A stretch of DNA of 64,000 bases, taken from assembly GCF_003121405.1 (NCBI RefSeq), contig NZ_QBUY01000026.1, forward strand, positions 1 through 64,000. The letters run 5' to 3'. Below, in pieces: positions 1 to 8,798 of this stretch (position 1 is the stretch's first letter; every line of letters begins with the position of its first letter). The notes beneath the pieces are model-generated. The model was not told the origin of the DNA. It searched no databases and saw nothing but the letters and a program-made list of their open reading frames with translations. Both the position numbers and the translations under genes were made by a program. This stretch comes from Paraburkholderia sp. C35. GTDB lineage: Bacteria; Pseudomonadota; Gammaproteobacteria; Burkholderiales; Burkholderiaceae.

Positions 1-424
1 ACATACGGCCACCGCCGCCACCGCCGCGCTCCATCGAGTCACCACGGCTGTAGCCGCCGTCATCGCCACCACCGCCGCCGCCCGCGCCACCACGGCCACC
101 GAGCATCTGCATCTGGTCAGCGACGATTTCCGTCGCGTAACGGTCCGTGCCGTCCTGCGCCTGATACTTGCGCGTGCGGATACGCCCTTCGATATACACC
201 GACGAGCCCTTCTTCAGGTACTCGTTCACGATTTCGGCCAGGCGCCCGAAGAACGTCACACGGTGCCATTCCGTCATTTCCTTGAATTCGCCCGATTGCT
301 TGTCCTTGTAGCGATCGGTCGTAGCAAGGCGGACGTTCGCCACTGCGTCGCCGCTCGGCAGATAACGGACTTCCGGATCGGCACCCAGATTGCCGACGAG
401 AATGACCTTGTTCACGGATGCCAT
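1..424 (-). CDS. ssb: Single-stranded DNA-binding protein SSB (C-terminus outside window)
   Basis: Coats single-stranded DNA during replication, recombination and repair. The frame opens with MASVNKVILVGNLGADPEVR and continues with the OB-fold blocks WHRVTFFGRLAEI and YIEGRIRTRKY typical of bacterial SSB. After about residue 115 it becomes a Gly/Arg/Asp-rich linker (GGRGGAGGGGG, then SRGDSMERGG) and runs off the left edge at about residue 141, so the acidic tip that binds partner proteins is not visible. The start at 424 is chosen because AGGAG lies just upstream and because it is the family start; longer ORFs here are in another frame. It lies downstream of, and on the same strand as, the MFS gene. 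I saw no LexA-type box. Confidence 0.95.
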   Translation of the reverse strand, partial: MASVNKVILVGNLGADPEVRYLPSGDAVANVRLATTDRYKDKQSGEFKEMTEWHRVTFFGRLAEIVNEYLKKGSSVYIEGRIRTRKYQAQDGTDRYATEIVADQMQMLGGRGGAGGGGGGDDGGYSRGDSMERGGGGGGRM

Positions 425-550
425 GAGTTTCTCCTGTTGATTCCGTTTCCGGCGGCGCGGCCTGGTGGCTTCCGGCGCCACGGCCGCTTGTATGAAGTGA
501 CCGGAAAGCGCGCCCCGTAACCCGCCGCCTGTAAATTCGTGCCCTAAAAC

Positions 551-1738
551 TTATGCCTTGCGCGGCGGCTGTTTCATGCTGGCCGCGATTATAAGCCAGC
601 ACGCGACCAGCCCAGAACACGCAAAGAAAACAGCGCTTTGTCCGTCAACCTTCAACAGCCAGCCGCCGATCACGCCGCCCATTGCGAGGCCAATCGACTG
701 CGTGGTGTTGTACACGCCGGCCGCCGCGCCCTTGCGCGTGCCGGGCGCCAGCTTCGACACCAGCGAAGGCTGCGACGCCTCCAGAATGTTGAAGCCGAGA
801 AAGTAGATGAACAGGATCGCCGCCACAGACATGATGGTATGCGGTGCGACGCCAAGAAGTAACTGTCCGATCAGGATAAGACCAATCGCACTCAGCAGCA
901 CTGCTTTCATCTTGCCGCGCTTCTCCGCCACGATGATGGCAGGAACCATCATCACGAAAGCGAGGCCCATCACGGGCAGGTAAATTTTCCAGTGCGACGC
1001 GACGGGCAAACCGCCCGCTTCGAGAATACGCGGCACGACGAGGAACAGCGCCGTCTGCGTCGCGTGCAGCACCAGCACGCCGAAATTGAGGCGCAGCAGC
1101 TCCTTGTTATGCAGCACTTCGTGGAACGGCGCGGGCACGTGAACGGGCTTCGGTGCATCGGGCACGACCCACAACACCACGCCGATCGCGAGAATCGAGA
1201 AAATGCCGACCAGCGTGAAGAGGCCGCTCATGCCGAGGTAATGGAACACGATCGGCGCACCGACGATCGCCACCGCGAACGACACGCCAATCGAGCCGCC
1301 CACCATCGCCATCGCCTTGGTGCGATGCTCTTCTGCCGTCAGGTCCGCGATGAACGCGATCACCGCTGAAGAAACCGCGCCCATCCCCTGAATCACGCGG
1401 CCGACGATTATCCACGTCATGTCGTGCGCGAACGCGGCAACGAAGCTGCCGAGCGCGAAGATCAGCAGGCCTGCCACGATCACCGGCTTGCGGCCGATCA
1501 TGTCCGACACCCAGCCGTAGAAGATGTACAGCAGCGATTGCGTGACGCCATACGCGCCCAGCGCAATGCCCACCAGCAGCACGTTGTCGCCGCCCGGAAT
1601 CGTCTTCGCGTAGATCGAGAAGACGGGCATGATCATGAAGAGACCCAGCATGCGCAGCGCGAAGATCGCGGCAAGCGACACGGTCGCGCGCAACTCGGGC
1701 GCGCTCATGCGTGTGGACGAAGCGGACGGATTGGACAT
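551..1738 (-). CDS. MFS transporter (drug/sugar efflux type)
   Basis: A 395-residue major facilitator superfamily protein with about 12 hydrophobic segments spread along its length. The loop between segments 2 and 3 carries the family motif as GWVSDMIGRKPVIVAG (around residues 76-92), expected for proton-driven MFS antiporters. A short polar N-terminus (MSNPSASSTRMSAPELRAT) precedes the first helix. Its position between ssb and a divergent uvrA is familiar from Burkholderiaceae. The substrate cannot be told from sequence; multidrug or metabolite efflux is the usual annotation. Overall call is firm, specificity unknown. Confidence 0.9.
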   Translation of the reverse strand: MSNPSASSTRMSAPELRATVSLAAIFALRMLGLFMIMPVFSIYAKTIPGGDNVLLVGIALGAYGVTQSLLYIFYGWVSDMIGRKPVIVAGLLIFALGSFVAAFAHDMTWIIVGRVIQGMGAVSSAVIAFIADLTAEEHRTKAMAMVGGSIGVSFAVAIVGAPIVFHYLGMSGLFTLVGIFSILAIGVVLWVVPDAPKPVHVPAPFHEVLHNKELLRLNFGVLVLHATQTALFLVVPRILEAGGLPVASHWKIYLPVMGLAFVMMVPAIIVAEKRGKMKAVLLSAIGLILIGQLLLGVAPHTIMSVAAILFIYFLGFNILEASQPSLVSKLAPGTRKGAAAGVYNTTQSIGLAMGGVIGGWLLKVDGQSAVFFACSGLVACWLIIAASMKQPPRKA

Positions 1739-2021
1739 CGGGAACGATTATTGATTGAACAGACAGCGAAGCTGCGTGATGACCGCATGCTCGATGCACG
1801 TGCGGCACCGGACGCTGACCGGACTTGCAACGGATGACGGCTGTCTTGCAGAAGGCGGAAACGCCCTTACTTACGAGCCATTCCCCTCAACGCTGAACCG
1901 CAAAAAAACGACGCTTTCGACCTTGTCAGCACACCGTTTGCGCGCTGTCAGGAAGCCGTAACGGCGGTCTTGAAAAGTCGTTATAGTAGCAGGTTTAGCC
2001 TTCTCCTCTTCCCGCCGGTTC

Positions 2022-5000
2022 ATGGAACAAATCCGTATCCGTGGGGCTCGGACCCACAACCTGAAGAACGTCAATCTCGACCTGCCGCGTCACAAGCTGG
2101 TCGTGATTACCGGCCTGTCCGGCTCGGGCAAATCGTCGCTCGCCTTCGACACGCTTTATGCCGAAGGCCAGCGCCGCTATGTGGAGAGCCTGTCTGCGTA
2201 CGCCCGGCAATTCCTGCAGCTGATGGAAAAGCCGGACGTCGATCTGATCGAAGGTCTGTCGCCCGCCATTTCGATCGAGCAGAAAGCGACCTCGCACAAC
2301 CCGCGCTCGACGGTCGGCACCGTCACCGAAATCCACGACTACCTGCGACTTCTTTACGCACGTGTCGGCACGCCGTATTGCCCGGACCACGAAATCCCGC
2401 TGGAGGCGCAAAGCGTCTCGCAGATGGTGGACGCCGCGCTCGCGCTGCCCGAAGACACGCGGCTGATGATCCTCGCGCCCGTCGTCGCCAATCGCAAGGG
2501 CGAGCACACGGAACTGTTCGAGGACATGCAGGCGCAAGGCTTCATCCGTTTTCGCGTGCGCTCGGGCGGCGGTACGTCCAACGAAGGCGTGGCGAAGATC
2601 TACGAAGTCGACTCGCTGCCGCAACTGAAGAAGAACGACAAGCACACCATCGACGTGGTCGTCGACCGTCTCAAGGTGCGCGCCGACGCGAAGCAGCGTC
2701 TGGCCGAATCGTTCGAGACCGCGCTGCGCCTTGCCGACGGCCGCGCGATCGCGCTCGAAATGGACACGGACAAGGAGCATCTGTTCAGCTCGAAGTTCGC
2801 CTGCCCGATTTGCTCGTACTCGCTGCAGGAACTCGAGCCGCGCCTTTTCTCGTTCAACAACCCGATGGGCGCGTGTCCGGAATGTGACGGTCTCGGTCAG
2901 ATCACGTTCTTCGATCCGAAGCGGGTGGTCGCGCATCCGTCGCTGTCGCTCGCGGCGGGCGCCGTGAAGGGCTGGGACCGCCGCAACCAGTTCTACTTCC
3001 AGATGCTGCAGAGCCTCGCGGCGTTCTACGACTTCGATATCGATACCGCGTTCGAAGACCTGCCGGAGAAAGTGCGCAATATCCTGCTCTATGGCTCAGG
3101 CAAGGAAACCGTGCCGTTCTCGTACATCAACGAGCGTGGCCGCACGTCCGTGCGCGAGCATGTGTTCGAAGGGATCATTCCGAACCTGGAGCGGCGTTAT
3201 CGCGAGACGGATTCCGTCGCGGTGCGCGAAGAACTCGCGAAGTATCAGAACAATCAGGCGTGTCCGTCGTGTGAAGGCACGCGTCTGCGCCGTGAGGCGC
3301 GCTTCGTGCGCATCGGCACGGAGAAAGACGCGCGCGGCATCTATGAGATCAGCGGCTGGCCGCTGCGCGACTCGCTCGGCTATTTCCAGACGCTGCGGCT
3401 TGAAGGCTCGAAGCGCGAAATCGCCGATAAGGTCATCAAGGAAATCGTCGCGCGGCTGATGTTCCTGAATAACGTCGGACTCGATTATCTGTCGCTGGAA
3501 CGTAGCGCCGAAACGCTGTCGGGCGGCGAAGCACAGCGTATCCGGCTCGCGTCGCAGATCGGCTCGGGGCTGACGGGCGTGATGTACGTGCTCGACGAGC
3601 CGTCCATCGGACTGCATCAGCGCGACAACGACCGGCTCATTTCGACGCTCAAGCATCTGCGCGATCTCGGCAATTCGGTGATCGTCGTCGAACATGACGA
3701 GGACATGATCCGCATGGCCGATTATGTCGTCGATATGGGACCGGGCGCGGGCGAACACGGCGGCATGGTGATCGCCGAAGGCACGCCCGACGAAGTGCAG
3801 GCAGATCCCGCGTCGATGACGGGCCAGTATCTGTCGGGCGCGCGCCGCATCGAATTCCCGGACGACCGCAAACAGGCCGACGAGCGCCATCTGCGGATCG
3901 TCGAGGCCTACGGCAATAACCTGAAGCACGTGACGCTCGATCTGCCCGTCGGTCTGCTGACCTGCGTGACGGGCGTCTCCGGTTCGGGCAAATCGACGCT
4001 GATCAACGACACGCTGTATCACGCGGTCGCGCAGCATCTGTATGGCTCGTCTGCCGAGCCGTCGCCGTTCGAGGCAATCGAAGGCCTCGAACATTTCGAC
4101 AAGGTCATCAACGTCGATCAGTCGCCGATCGGCCGCACGCCGCGCTCGAATCCCGCGACGTACACGGGTCTCTTCACGCCGATCCGCGAACTGTTCGCGG
4201 GCGTGCCCGCCGCGAAGGAACGCGGCTACGATCCGGGCCGCTTCTCGTTCAACGTGAAGGGCGGGCGCTGCGAATCGTGTCAGGGCGACGGCGTGCTGAA
4301 GGTCGAAATGCACTTCCTGCCGGACGTCTACGTGCCTTGCGACGTCTGTCACGGCAAGCGCTACAACCGCGAAACGCTCGACGTTCTCTACAAAGGCCAG
4401 AACATCAGCGAAGTGCTGGACATGACCGTCGAGCACGCGTACGACTTCTTCAAGGCGGTGCCTGTCGTCGCGCGCAAGCTGAAGACGCTGCTCGATGTCG
4501 GTCTCGGCTATATCCGTCTTGGCCAGTCGGCGACCACTCTGTCGGGCGGCGAAGCGCAGCGTGTGAAGCTGTCGCTGGAACTGAGCAAGCGTGATACGGG
4601 TCGCACGCTATATATCCTCGACGAGCCGACCACCGGCCTCCACTTCCACGATATTGCGCTGCTGCTCGAAGTGATTCATCGGTTGCGCGATCAAGGAAAT
4701 ACTGTCGTGATCATCGAGCATAATCTCGATGTGATAAAAACTGCCGACTGGGTCATCGATCTCGGTCCGGAAGGCGGTGCCGGCGGCGGGCAGATCATCG
4801 CGCAAGGCACGCCGGAACAGGTCGCGGGGTCGAAGGCAAGTTTTACCGGTCGCTATCTCGCGCCGCTGTTGCAGCGCGACAAGGCGGCGGGCGTGTCGGC
4901 GCCTACGTCCGCAGCAGGCGCGGACCGTGCGACGCAAGCGGAGAGCGACGCCGAGGAAGAGGCAGCCGAGGCGACGATTGATGAAAACGTTGCAGATTCA

Positions 5001-5156
5001 GCCAAACCAGCCGTAAAAGCAGCTAAGGCAAAGAAGGCAGTCGCTGCGGACGCACCTAAACCGGCTTCGAAATCGACAGCGAAGCCAGCGGCAGGCACGG
5101 CCAAAACGTCGGGCAAGGCGCCCGCGAAGTCCGGCAAGCCGAGCGTAAAAACCTGA
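2022..5156 (+). CDS. uvrA: Excinuclease ABC subunit A with an extended basic C-terminal tail
   Basis: Damage-recognition ATPase of nucleotide excision repair; works as a dimer with UvrB. Two ABC modules are visible: Walker A GLSGSGKS at residues 31-38 and GVSGSGKS near 650, with signatures LSGGEAQRI near 500 and LSGGEAQRV near 840. Zinc-binding pairs CPIC/CPEC (about 260-288) and CESC/CDVC (about 750-776) are intact. The conserved core ends near residue 945; the remaining ~95 residues are an acidic patch followed by a Lys/Ala/Pro-rich tail, so the protein is 1044 residues against about 940 in E. coli. The start matches the family start, although its Shine-Dalgarno is weak. A TATAGT hexamer (1982-1987) could be the -10; I see no clear SOS box. 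Confidence 0.97.
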   Translation: MEQIRIRGARTHNLKNVNLDLPRHKLVVITGLSGSGKSSLAFDTLYAEGQRRYVESLSAYARQFLQLMEKPDVDLIEGLSPAISIEQKATSHNPRSTVGTVTEIHDYLRLLYARVGTPYCPDHEIPLEAQSVSQMVDAALALPEDTRLMILAPVVANRKGEHTELFEDMQAQGFIRFRVRSGGGTSNEGVAKIYEVDSLPQLKKNDKHTIDVVVDRLKVRADAKQRLAESFETALRLADGRAIALEMDTDKEHLFSSKFACPICSYSLQELEPRLFSFNNPMGACPECDGLGQITFFDPKRVVAHPSLSLAAGAVKGWDRRNQFYFQMLQSLAAFYDFDIDTAFEDLPEKVRNILLYGSGKETVPFSYINERGRTSVREHVFEGIIPNLERRYRETDSVAVREELAKYQNNQACPSCEGTRLRREARFVRIGTEKDARGIYEISGWPLRDSLGYFQTLRLEGSKREIADKVIKEIVARLMFLNNVGLDYLSLERSAETLSGGEAQRIRLASQIGSGLTGVMYVLDEPSIGLHQRDNDRLISTLKHLRDLGNSVIVVEHDEDMIRMADYVVDMGPGAGEHGGMVIAEGTPDEVQADPASMTGQYLSGARRIEFPDDRKQADERHLRIVEAYGNNLKHVTLDLPVGLLTCVTGVSGSGKSTLINDTLYHAVAQHLYGSSAEPSPFEAIEGLEHFDKVINVDQSPIGRTPRSNPATYTGLFTPIRELFAGVPAAKERGYDPGRFSFNVKGGRCESCQGDGVLKVEMHFLPDVYVPCDVCHGKRYNRETLDVLYKGQNISEVLDMTVEHAYDFFKAVPVVARKLKTLLDVGLGYIRLGQSATTLSGGEAQRVKLSLELSKRDTGRTLYILDEPTTGLHFHDIALLLEVIHRLRDQGNTVVIIEHNLDVIKTADWVIDLGPEGGAGGGQIIAQGTPEQVAGSKASFTGRYLAPLLQRDKAAGVSAPTSAAGADRATQAESDAEEEAAEATIDENVADSAKPAVKAAKAKKAVAADAPKPASKSTAKPAAGTAKTSGKAPAKSGKPSVKT

Positions 5157-5177
5157 GGTTGGAGACTATAGAGAGCC

Positions 5178-6263
5178 ATGGCCAAGCGTAATCAGGCCCG
5201 TGAAGACGGGCAGGTGCAGGATCTGCGCCCTCGCCCGGTCAGGCTGACCAGCGACATGAGCCTGCCGAAGCTGTCGGCAGTCGAAATCGGCAGCTATATC
5301 GTCGCGCTGCTGGCGATGTGGGCGGTGCTCGAACTCAAGCTGCTCGGGGCGCTGCTCGCCGGCATGCTCGTGTTTCAGCTCGTCCACACGCTCGCGCCAC
5401 GCATCGAAAAGCATATGTCGAGCGGACGCGCACGCTGGCTCGCCGTGGTGATTCTCTCGGTGGTGATCGTCGGCACGCTGACGGGCTTCACCGTTGCCGT
5501 CATCGAGCACTTCGAGAAAGACGTGCCGAGCGTGCAGAAACTGCTCGATCAGGCCATGTCGCTGATCGACCAGGCGCGCGGGCGGCTACCGCAGTTCGTT
5601 GCGCAGAACCTGCCCGTTTCCACCGAGCAGATGAAGGAAAAAGCCGCCGTGCTGATGCAGACGCACGCGAGCACGCTGTCGCAAGGCGGCAAGAACGCCG
5701 CGCGCATCTTCACGCATGTGCTGATCGGCATGATCATCGGCGCGATTATCGCGGTGGGCGCGACGCGGCATATCCAGCGGTTACCGCTATCCACAGCGTT
5801 CATCACGCGCGTCAGCCGCTTCGCCGACGCGTTCCGCCGCATCGTGTTCGCGCAGGTGAAGATTTCGGCCATCAACACGGTGTTCACGGGCATCTTCCTG
5901 TTGCTGCTGTTGCCGCTGTTTCATGCACCGCTGCCGATGGCGAAAACGCTCGTCATCATCACGTTTATCGTCGGGCTGCTGCCGGTGATCGGCAATCTGA
6001 TCTCGAATACGCTGATCGTGGCGGTGGCGCTATCGGTGAGCTTTCCCGCTGCGGTGACGGCGCTGGTGTTCCTGATCCTGATCCACAAACTCGAGTACTT
6101 CCTGAACGCGCGGATCATCGGCGGACAGATCGAGGCGCGCGCGTGGGAACTGCTGATCGCGATGCTCGTGATGGAAGCCGCGTTCGGCATTCCCGGCGTG
6201 ATCGCCGCGCCGATTTTCTATGCCTACATCAAGCGTGAGCTGATTTATCTGCGGCTCGTGTGA
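5178..6263 (+). CDS. AI-2E family transporter (PerM/YdiK type permease)
   Basis: A 361-residue inner-membrane protein of the AI-2E transporter family. Hydrophobic segments cluster at about residues 35-60, 80-105, 185-205 and in the C-terminal half, where the family blocks LPVIGNLISNTLIVAVALS and HKLEYFLNARIIGGQI are seen. Some members are linked to autoinducer-2 export, others to Na+/H+ or peptide export, so substrate is not assigned. The start lies 21 bp after the uvrA stop with GAGAG ahead of the ATG, so it is probably co-transcribed with uvrA. A rho-independent terminator follows. Confidence 0.88.
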   Translation: MAKRNQAREDGQVQDLRPRPVRLTSDMSLPKLSAVEIGSYIVALLAMWAVLELKLLGALLAGMLVFQLVHTLAPRIEKHMSSGRARWLAVVILSVVIVGTLTGFTVAVIEHFEKDVPSVQKLLDQAMSLIDQARGRLPQFVAQNLPVSTEQMKEKAAVLMQTHASTLSQGGKNAARIFTHVLIGMIIGAIIAVGATRHIQRLPLSTAFITRVSRFADAFRRIVFAQVKISAINTVFTGIFLLLLLPLFHAPLPMAKTLVIITFIVGLLPVIGNLISNTLIVAVALSVSFPAAVTALVFLILIHKLEYFLNARIIGGQIEARAWELLIAMLVMEAAFGIPGVIAAPIFYAYIKRELIYLRLV

Positions 6264-6282
6264 CTGGCAGCCGCACGCAGGC

Positions 6283-6314
6283 AAAAAGGGCGACCGCTTG
6301 GCCGCCCTTTTTTC
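6283..6314 (+). terminator. Rho-independent terminator after the uvrA/permease unit
   Basis: AAAGGGCG pairs with CGCCCTTT across a 10-nt loop and is followed by a run of T. It sits 20 bp beyond the permease stop codon and separates that transcript from the iron-regulated gene downstream. Confidence 0.8.
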
Positions 6315-6460
6315 ATTCGGCCGCCGGCGCCATCGTTGCAAAACCCGACATTTTCCGTAGCCGCCCGCATGCGGCGTTTTGTCGCACCACTTGGACGGTG
6401 CAACAAAAAGCGCGCTCCGCCTTACGAAACTCTTGCGGCATCGTCGTTGCCACCATAAGA

Positions 6461-6481
6461 TGCGAATCGTTCTTATTCGCA
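6461..6481 (+). promoter_or_regulatory. Putative Fur box
   Basis: TGCGAAT-N7-ATTCGCA forms a perfect 7-bp inverted repeat; the central 19 bp, GCGAATCGTTCTTATTCGC, resembles beta-proteobacterial Fur operators (GATAATGATAATCATTATC-like). It lies 69 bp upstream of the PepSY membrane protein start, a family often iron-controlled. The site and symmetry are seen; Fur binding is inferred. Confidence 0.6.
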
Positions 6482-6549
6482 AGGCAGTTCGTCGTCATGT
6501 CCCACCTTTTTCCGCCATCCACGGCCGTCGCACCCGACGGGAGCCGCGC

Positions 6550-7788
6550 ATGAGACCTGTGCTCGTGCGGCTGCATCGCTGGTTCGGCATCGGGATCGCG
6601 CTATTTCTGTTTATCGCGGGGCTGACGGGCGCGCTGATCGCGTGGGATCACGAACTCGACGCGATGCTCAACCCCACGTTCTTCTATGCGCGCAGCGACG
6701 CGCAGCCGCTGTCGTCGCTGGAACTGGCACGCCGTGTCGAAGCGAACGATCCGCGTCTGCAGGTGACCTATCTGCCGCTCTCCGTCGAGCCGGGCCACGC
6801 GCTGCAGATGATGGTGCTGCCGCGCGTCGATCCGAAGACGAACCAGCCTTATCCGCTCGACTTCAACCAGATCGCCGTCGATCCCGCCACGGGCGCTATC
6901 CAGAGCCGTCGCGAATGGGGCGCGCTGTCGCTCGCGCGGCTGAATCTGATGCCGTTCATCTACAAACTGCACTACACGCTGTTTTTGCCGTTCACGGGCG
7001 GCATCGACATCGGTACGTGGCTGATGGGCATCGTCGGGATCGTGTGGATTTTCGATAGCGTGATTGCGCTCGTGCTGGCGTTCCCGAGCATGAAGGCGTG
7101 GAAGAAGTCGTTCGCGTTTCGCGTGAAGCGTGGCGGCTATGCACTCACCTTCGATCTGCACCGCTCAGGCGGTGTGTGGATCTGGGGCTTGCTGCTGATG
7201 ATGGCGGTAACGTCGGTATCGATGAATCTGTCGATGCCCGTCGTGCAGCCCGTCGTCAAACTGTTCTCGACGCTCTCGCCGACGCCGTTCACCGATCCTT
7301 CGCTGATCCCCAGCGCGAAACCGGACGAAGCGCCCATCTCGCGTGAAGACGTGCTGAACAAGGCGATCCAGGCACGCACCGACAAGCAAATCGAAGCGCC
7401 GCCCGGCGCGATCTACTACGCGCCGATGTTCCATGTGTACGGCATCGGCTACTTCGGTGCCGGCGACGATCACGGCGACGGCGGCCTCGGCAACGCGTGG
7501 ACGTACTGGAATGCGCAGAACGGCGCGCCGCTCGGTGCGACGGTCCCCGGCAAGGGCACGGCCGGCGACCTCTTCATGCAGGCGCAATTCCCGCTGCATT
7601 CGGGCCGCATTATCGGCATCAGCGGACGCATTCTGATCAGTTGCGTCGGCGTGCTCGTCGCCATGCTGAGCTTGACGGGATTGCTGATCTGGCTAAAGAA
7701 GATGAACGGGCGACGCGCGGCATCGAACGCACGCAAAGTCAAAGCGAGCGTCGTTCAGGCGCAAACAGAAAGCGCGGCATCGCGCTAA
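6550..7788 (+). CDS. PepSY-associated TM (PiuB-type) membrane protein
   Basis: A 412-residue PepSY-associated transmembrane protein. It begins MRPVLVRLHRWFGIGIALFL, the typical first helix with its conserved RLHRW motif; further helices lie near residues 140-180 (IGTWLMGIVGIVWIFDSVIA), 215-235 and 355-380. The family includes PiuB and siderophore-associated reductases such as FoxB/FhuF-like partners that act at the inner membrane during iron uptake. The frame is open further upstream to 6379, but that extension is Arg/His-rich and non-conserved, and the ATG at 6550 precedes the family motif. The Fur-like box just upstream supports a role in iron uptake. No TonB receptor gene is adjacent, so the partner is unknown. 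Confidence 0.85.
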   Translation: MRPVLVRLHRWFGIGIALFLFIAGLTGALIAWDHELDAMLNPTFFYARSDAQPLSSLELARRVEANDPRLQVTYLPLSVEPGHALQMMVLPRVDPKTNQPYPLDFNQIAVDPATGAIQSRREWGALSLARLNLMPFIYKLHYTLFLPFTGGIDIGTWLMGIVGIVWIFDSVIALVLAFPSMKAWKKSFAFRVKRGGYALTFDLHRSGGVWIWGLLLMMAVTSVSMNLSMPVVQPVVKLFSTLSPTPFTDPSLIPSAKPDEAPISREDVLNKAIQARTDKQIEAPPGAIYYAPMFHVYGIGYFGAGDDHGDGGLGNAWTYWNAQNGAPLGATVPGKGTAGDLFMQAQFPLHSGRIIGISGRILISCVGVLVAMLSLTGLLIWLKKMNGRRAASNARKVKASVVQAQTESAASR

Positions 7789-7803
7789 TTCAACGCGTCG
7801 CCA

Positions 7804-7845
7804 TAAAAAAACCGGCGCTGCCAATCAAGGCAGGCGCCGGTTTTT
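7804..7845. terminator. Bidirectional terminator between convergent genes
   Basis: AAAAACCGGCGC pairs with GCGCCGGTTTTT; A-run and T-run flank the two sides, so it can stop transcripts from the PepSY gene (+) and purU (-). Confidence 0.85.
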
Positions 7846-7861
7846 ACGAACTCAAAACGGA

Positions 7862-8725
7862 TCAGCGGAACACGACCGTCTTGCTGCCGTTCAGCACGAT
7901 ACGGTGCTCGACGTGCCACTTCACCGCGCGCGCCAGCGTCACGCATTCCACATCGCGGCCAATCGCCGTCAGTTGATCCGGCGTCATGCTGTGATCGACA
8001 CGCTCCACTTCCTGCTCGATGATCGGGCCTTCGTCGAGATCCGTCGTCACGTAGTGCGCGGTCGCGCCGATCAGCTTCACGCCACGATCGAATGCCTGGT
8101 AATACGGCTTCGCGCCCTTGAAGCTCGGCAGGAACGAATGGTGAATGTTGATCGCGCGCCCTTCGAGCTTCTTGCACAGTTCCGGCGACAGAATCTGCAT
8201 GTAGCGCGCGAGCACCACGAGATCCGCCTTGCATTCGTCGATCACTTCGAGCACGCGTGCTTCCTGCTGCGCCTTCGCGTCCTTCGACGTCAGCGGGAAG
8301 TGATGGAACGGAATGTCGTAGCTCGCCGCGAGCTGATAGAACTCCTTGTGATTCGAGATGATCGCGGGAATCTCGATGTTCAGTTGCCCCGTGCGATAGC
8401 GGAACAGCAAGTCGTTCAGACAGTGGCCGATCTTCGACACCATCAGCACGACGCGCGGCTTCACGTTCGCATCATGCAGTTCCCAGCGCATGCCGAACTG
8501 CTCGGCGAGCGTGGTGAATGCGGTGCGCAACGCGTCGAGGCCCGGATCGCCGCCCACTTGCTGGAAGTGGACGCGCATGAAAAATTCGCCCGTGTGGCTG
8601 TCGCCGAATTGCGCGGAGTCGAGAATATTGCTGCCGCGCTCGAACAGAAAGCCCGACACGGCGTGAACGATGCCGGGCCGGTCGGCGCACGACAGTTTGA
8701 GAATAAAGCTGTGTTCGGTCGACAT
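7862..8725 (-). CDS. purU: Formyltetrahydrofolate deformylase PurU
   Basis: Hydrolyses 10-formyl-tetrahydrofolate to formate and tetrahydrofolate, balancing one-carbon pools and supplying formate for PurT. The 287-residue product has an N-terminal ACT domain (FILKLSCADRPGIVHAVSGF, about 6-80) and a C-terminal formyltransferase fold with LARYMQILSPEL, NIHHSFLPSF and GATAHYVTTDLDEGPII, which carry the catalytic Asn-His-Asp set. The frame stays open up to 8902, but MSTEHSFILKLS matches the usual start; GGGAG lies upstream of it. The gene stands alone on the minus strand below a NUDIX gene. Confidence 0.95.
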   Translation of the reverse strand: MSTEHSFILKLSCADRPGIVHAVSGFLFERGSNILDSAQFGDSHTGEFFMRVHFQQVGGDPGLDALRTAFTTLAEQFGMRWELHDANVKPRVVLMVSKIGHCLNDLLFRYRTGQLNIEIPAIISNHKEFYQLAASYDIPFHHFPLTSKDAKAQQEARVLEVIDECKADLVVLARYMQILSPELCKKLEGRAINIHHSFLPSFKGAKPYYQAFDRGVKLIGATAHYVTTDLDEGPIIEQEVERVDHSMTPDQLTAIGRDVECVTLARAVKWHVEHRIVLNGSKTVVFR

Positions 8726-8798
8726 GACCTCGGTGACTCCCTTCTTCAATGCGTGTTTCGTGATGATGTTGCTGCGTGCGGCAGTTCCAGGCGCGGCG

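Noticed and set aside
1..120. Short GCC/CCG repeats at the left edge as a tandem-repeat or CRISPR-like array
   Set aside because: They encode the Gly-rich linker of SSB on the minus strand and lack regular repeat-spacer structure.
1739..2021. LexA/SOS box before uvrA
   Set aside because: I looked for CTGT-N8-ACAG on both strands. CTGT at 1945 has no ACAG at the right distance. Control by LexA cannot be claimed from this sequence.
3096..4436. Long antisense ORFs opposite uvrA, ispE, leuA and other genes
   Set aside because: They are Arg/His/Asp-rich shadow frames that follow from strong GC3 bias of the true genes; none has a recognisable domain or ribosome site.
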